Part shown: positions 62,521 to 64,000 of the stretch, in pieces
Numbering within the stretch: the first letter of the stretch is position 1
Layout: each line of letters opens with the position of its first letter
Assembly: GCF_000613945.1 (NCBI RefSeq)
Contig: NZ_BAJY01000010.1
Span: 1-64,000, forward strand
Direction of reading: 5' to 3'
Source of the DNA: Prevotella falsenii DSM 22864 = JCM 15124
Lineage (GTDB): Bacteria; Bacteroidota; Bacteroidia; Bacteroidales; Bacteroidaceae
Length of the DNA stretch: 64,000 nucleotides
The notes under the pieces: model-generated
Databases searched by the model: none
What the model was told of the DNA's origin: nothing
The model's input: only the letters and a program-made list of their open reading frames with translations
Position numbers and translations under genes: made by a program

Positions 62521-64000
62521 ATGGAGAAAACATTAACCATAAACGCTAAAAACACCTTCTTCCGCTCGTCAGAAATGGGCTGGGAGAGGGTGTTTGCGCT
62601 TTCCGTATTTCTTCTTTTTGCCCTTCTCGCATCGGCGCAAAACCGCATTTCGGGCGTTGTCGTGGATTCTTTAACCCACAAACCCATAGTAAAAACCAAC
62701 GTAATGCTGCTGAAAGACGGCAAGGTTGTTACCTTTTGCCGTACCAACGATAAGGGTGAATTCAGCTTTACGCACAGCACCGACAACCTGAAAGAACTGC
62801 AGTTGCAAGCCACGGCAATGGAATACGAGAAGAAGCGAATACACATTGCCGCCCCAACAGGCAACCGCATAGCAATGGTGCAAAAGGTTTTTGAGATGCA
62901 GGAAATAACGGTGAAGGCAGGACCGATAACGGGTGGCAAGGACACCATTACGTTCGACCTTACCCGTTTCGCATCGGAAAGAGACAATTCGTTGAAAGAT
63001 GTGCTGGCAAAACTGCCCGGCGTGCATGTCGGAAGCGACGGAAAGATAAGTGTAAACGGCAAGGACATCAGCCGTTTTACGGTAGAAGGGCTTGACCTTA
63101 GCGACGGAAAGTACAACAAACTCACCGAAAACATAAAGGCAAAGGACGTGAAAAAGGCGGAGGTAATAGAGCACGACCAACCCATTAAGGCTTTGCGCGA
63201 CAAGGTTTTCAGCGACAATGTAGCCATGAATGTAACGCTGAAAGACGATGCCCGCGACCGTCTTTCGGTAACGTTGCGCCCCTATCTTGCCATCGGAAAG
63301 CCATCGCACGTCGCCGGTTCAGCCAATGCCATACAGATAGGGAAGCGCAAACAGATAATGTACGATGCCATATACGACCGTCGGGGCAGAGATGTGGCAC
63401 AGTCGGGCTTTGCTTTTGTCTTCGACTATATGGCACCACGGGCGGCTTCGCTCTCGTCGTGGTACGCTGTTCCTAACCTGAAAGCACCGATAGAAGCCGA
63501 CCGCTTGCGCTTCAACACGTCGCAGAGCTACAGCATCAACCGTCTGATGAAGACGAAAAACGACAGCGAGGTGCGCATAACTGCCGACTATTTCCGCAAC
63601 GTTCTCCGCCAAAACACCTCCAACAGCTCTACTTACTACTTTGCCGAAACGCCTACCACCACCACCGAAAACCACCGTATGACGCTGAAAGAAGATGTGT
63701 TCAACTTCAGCATAGACAAGAAAATAAACACCGAAAAGCATTACGGCTCGATGCGTTTCAGCGTGAATGCCGGGCAAGACGATGCCTTGTCGGAACTGCA
63801 AAGCACCGGGCACGCCAACCTTTCGCAACGGGTGCGCACGCCCGAAGTGAACGTGAAAGGGTACATTACCACCACGCAAAATCGTAAGCGTGGCACGCTT
63901 TCGCTGCAATCGATAGTAGATTACCACCATTCGCGCAACGATTTGTATATCAATAGCGACCGCGAAAACATTCAATCGAACCTTTGGCACAACAACAGTC
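62521..64000 (+). CDS. Outer-membrane receptor with CarboxypepD_reg domain (cut by window end)
   Basis: An open frame from ATG 62521 to the last base, 493 codons without a stop. A signal segment near residues 20-42 (RVFALSVFLLFALLASAQ) is followed by a carboxypeptidase-regulatory domain (ISGVVVDSLTHKPIVKTNVML) and a plug-like part (SLKDVLAKLPGVHVGSDGKISVNGKDISRFTVEGLDLSDG, IEHDQPIKALRD). A beta-barrel region then starts. It resembles TonB-dependent-receptor-like proteins that sit with GLPGLI genes. The C-terminal barrel lies outside the window. Confidence 0.85.
   Translation, partial: MEKTLTINAKNTFFRSSEMGWERVFALSVFLLFALLASAQNRISGVVVDSLTHKPIVKTNVMLLKDGKVVTFCRTNDKGEFSFTHSTDNLKELQLQATAMEYEKKRIHIAAPTGNRIAMVQKVFEMQEITVKAGPITGGKDTITFDLTRFASERDNSLKDVLAKLPGVHVGSDGKISVNGKDISRFTVEGLDLSDGKYNKLTENIKAKDVKKAEVIEHDQPIKALRDKVFSDNVAMNVTLKDDARDRLSVTLRPYLAIGKPSHVAGSANAIQIGKRKQIMYDAIYDRRGRDVAQSGFAFVFDYMAPRAASLSSWYAVPNLKAPIEADRLRFNTSQSYSINRLMKTKNDSEVRITADYFRNVLRQNTSNSSTYYFAETPTTTTENHRMTLKEDVFNFSIDKKINTEKHYGSMRFSVNAGQDDALSELQSTGHANLSQRVRTPEVNVKGYITTTQNRKRGTLSLQSIVDYHHSRNDLYINSDRENIQSNLWHNNS

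Noticed and set aside
1-64000. tRNA or rRNA genes
   Set aside because: I found no cloverleaf with a T-loop GTTCRANNC context or rRNA stretch by eye; a tRNAscan-SE run would be decisive.

Overview
The window comes from a Bacteroidota chromosome, most likely an oral, strictly anaerobic Prevotella close to P. intermedia/nigrescens (inference; no rRNA gene is present to prove it). The reasons are: TAnnTTTG-type -7 promoter boxes in front of many genes, no strong Shine-Dalgarno sequences, glycyl-radical fermentation enzymes, a FeoA-FeoB fusion, DUF4491, DUF4492, DUF5686, DUF5687 and GLPGLI family proteins, an archaeal-type prolyl-tRNA synthetase, and parts of a type IX secretion (T9SS) lifestyle (a PorE-like OmpA lipoprotein and a leucine-rich-repeat protein with a possible T9SS sorting tail). 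No tRNA, rRNA, CRISPR array, insertion sequence or prophage was seen.

Layout. 0-6 kb: pyruvate formate-lyase and its activase (pflB, pflA), a MaoC-type dehydratase and a nitroreductase. 6-11 kb: secreted LRR protein, RhuM-type protein, double-rubredoxin rubrerythrin, DUF805 protein. 11-14.5 kb: outer-membrane beta-barrel receptor, then a small membrane protein overlapping an ECF sigma factor. 15-18 kb: anaerobic ribonucleotide reductase nrdD (one frameshift) and nrdG. 18-25.5 kb: patatin-like protein, short secreted PBP-like transpeptidase, feoAB, YeiH-type permease, OmpA lipoprotein. 25.5-35.8 kb: proS, folA, thyA, rRNA methylase, porE, topB, rlmH and DUF4491. 36-43.5 kb: phosphoglucomutase, cyclophilin, His-rich CobW-type GTPase, cytochrome bd operon (DUF4492, cydA with one frameshift, cydB). 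43.5-49 kb: TolC-HlyD-two ABC-2 permeases. 49-50.7 kb: an AT-rich KAP-like P-loop NTPase standing alone. 50.8-58 kb: a minus-strand inositol-lipid operon (nucleotidyltransferase, ATP-grasp protein, CDP-alcohol phosphatidyltransferase, HAD phosphatase, myo-inositol-phosphate synthase) ending in a DUF5686 outer-membrane protein. 58.5-64 kb: DUF5687 permease plus ATPase, two GLPGLI proteins and an outer-membrane receptor cut by the window end.

The intergenic spaces are unusually structured. Nine copies of a roughly 190-bp palindrome-rich element (called R1 here) lie in the gaps and never inside a gene. There are also three arrays of CTAG repeated every 9 bp exactly, four TTTACryGTAAA palindromes every 22 bp, a 22-bp GTTTACC array, a 23-bp array next to an orphan promoter antisense to nrdG, a 45-bp tandem repeat between pflB and pflA, and two copies of a second element with AAACCCAAATCGG ends (R2).

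The observations most worth following are the R1 and CTAG-9 families, the ATP-grasp protein in the inositol-lipid operon, the KAP-like NTPase, the 22-bp palindrome ladder, and a 17-bp duplication that removed the DUF4491 stop codon at its junction with rlmH. The two single-base frameshifts (nrdD, cydA) may be sequencing errors.
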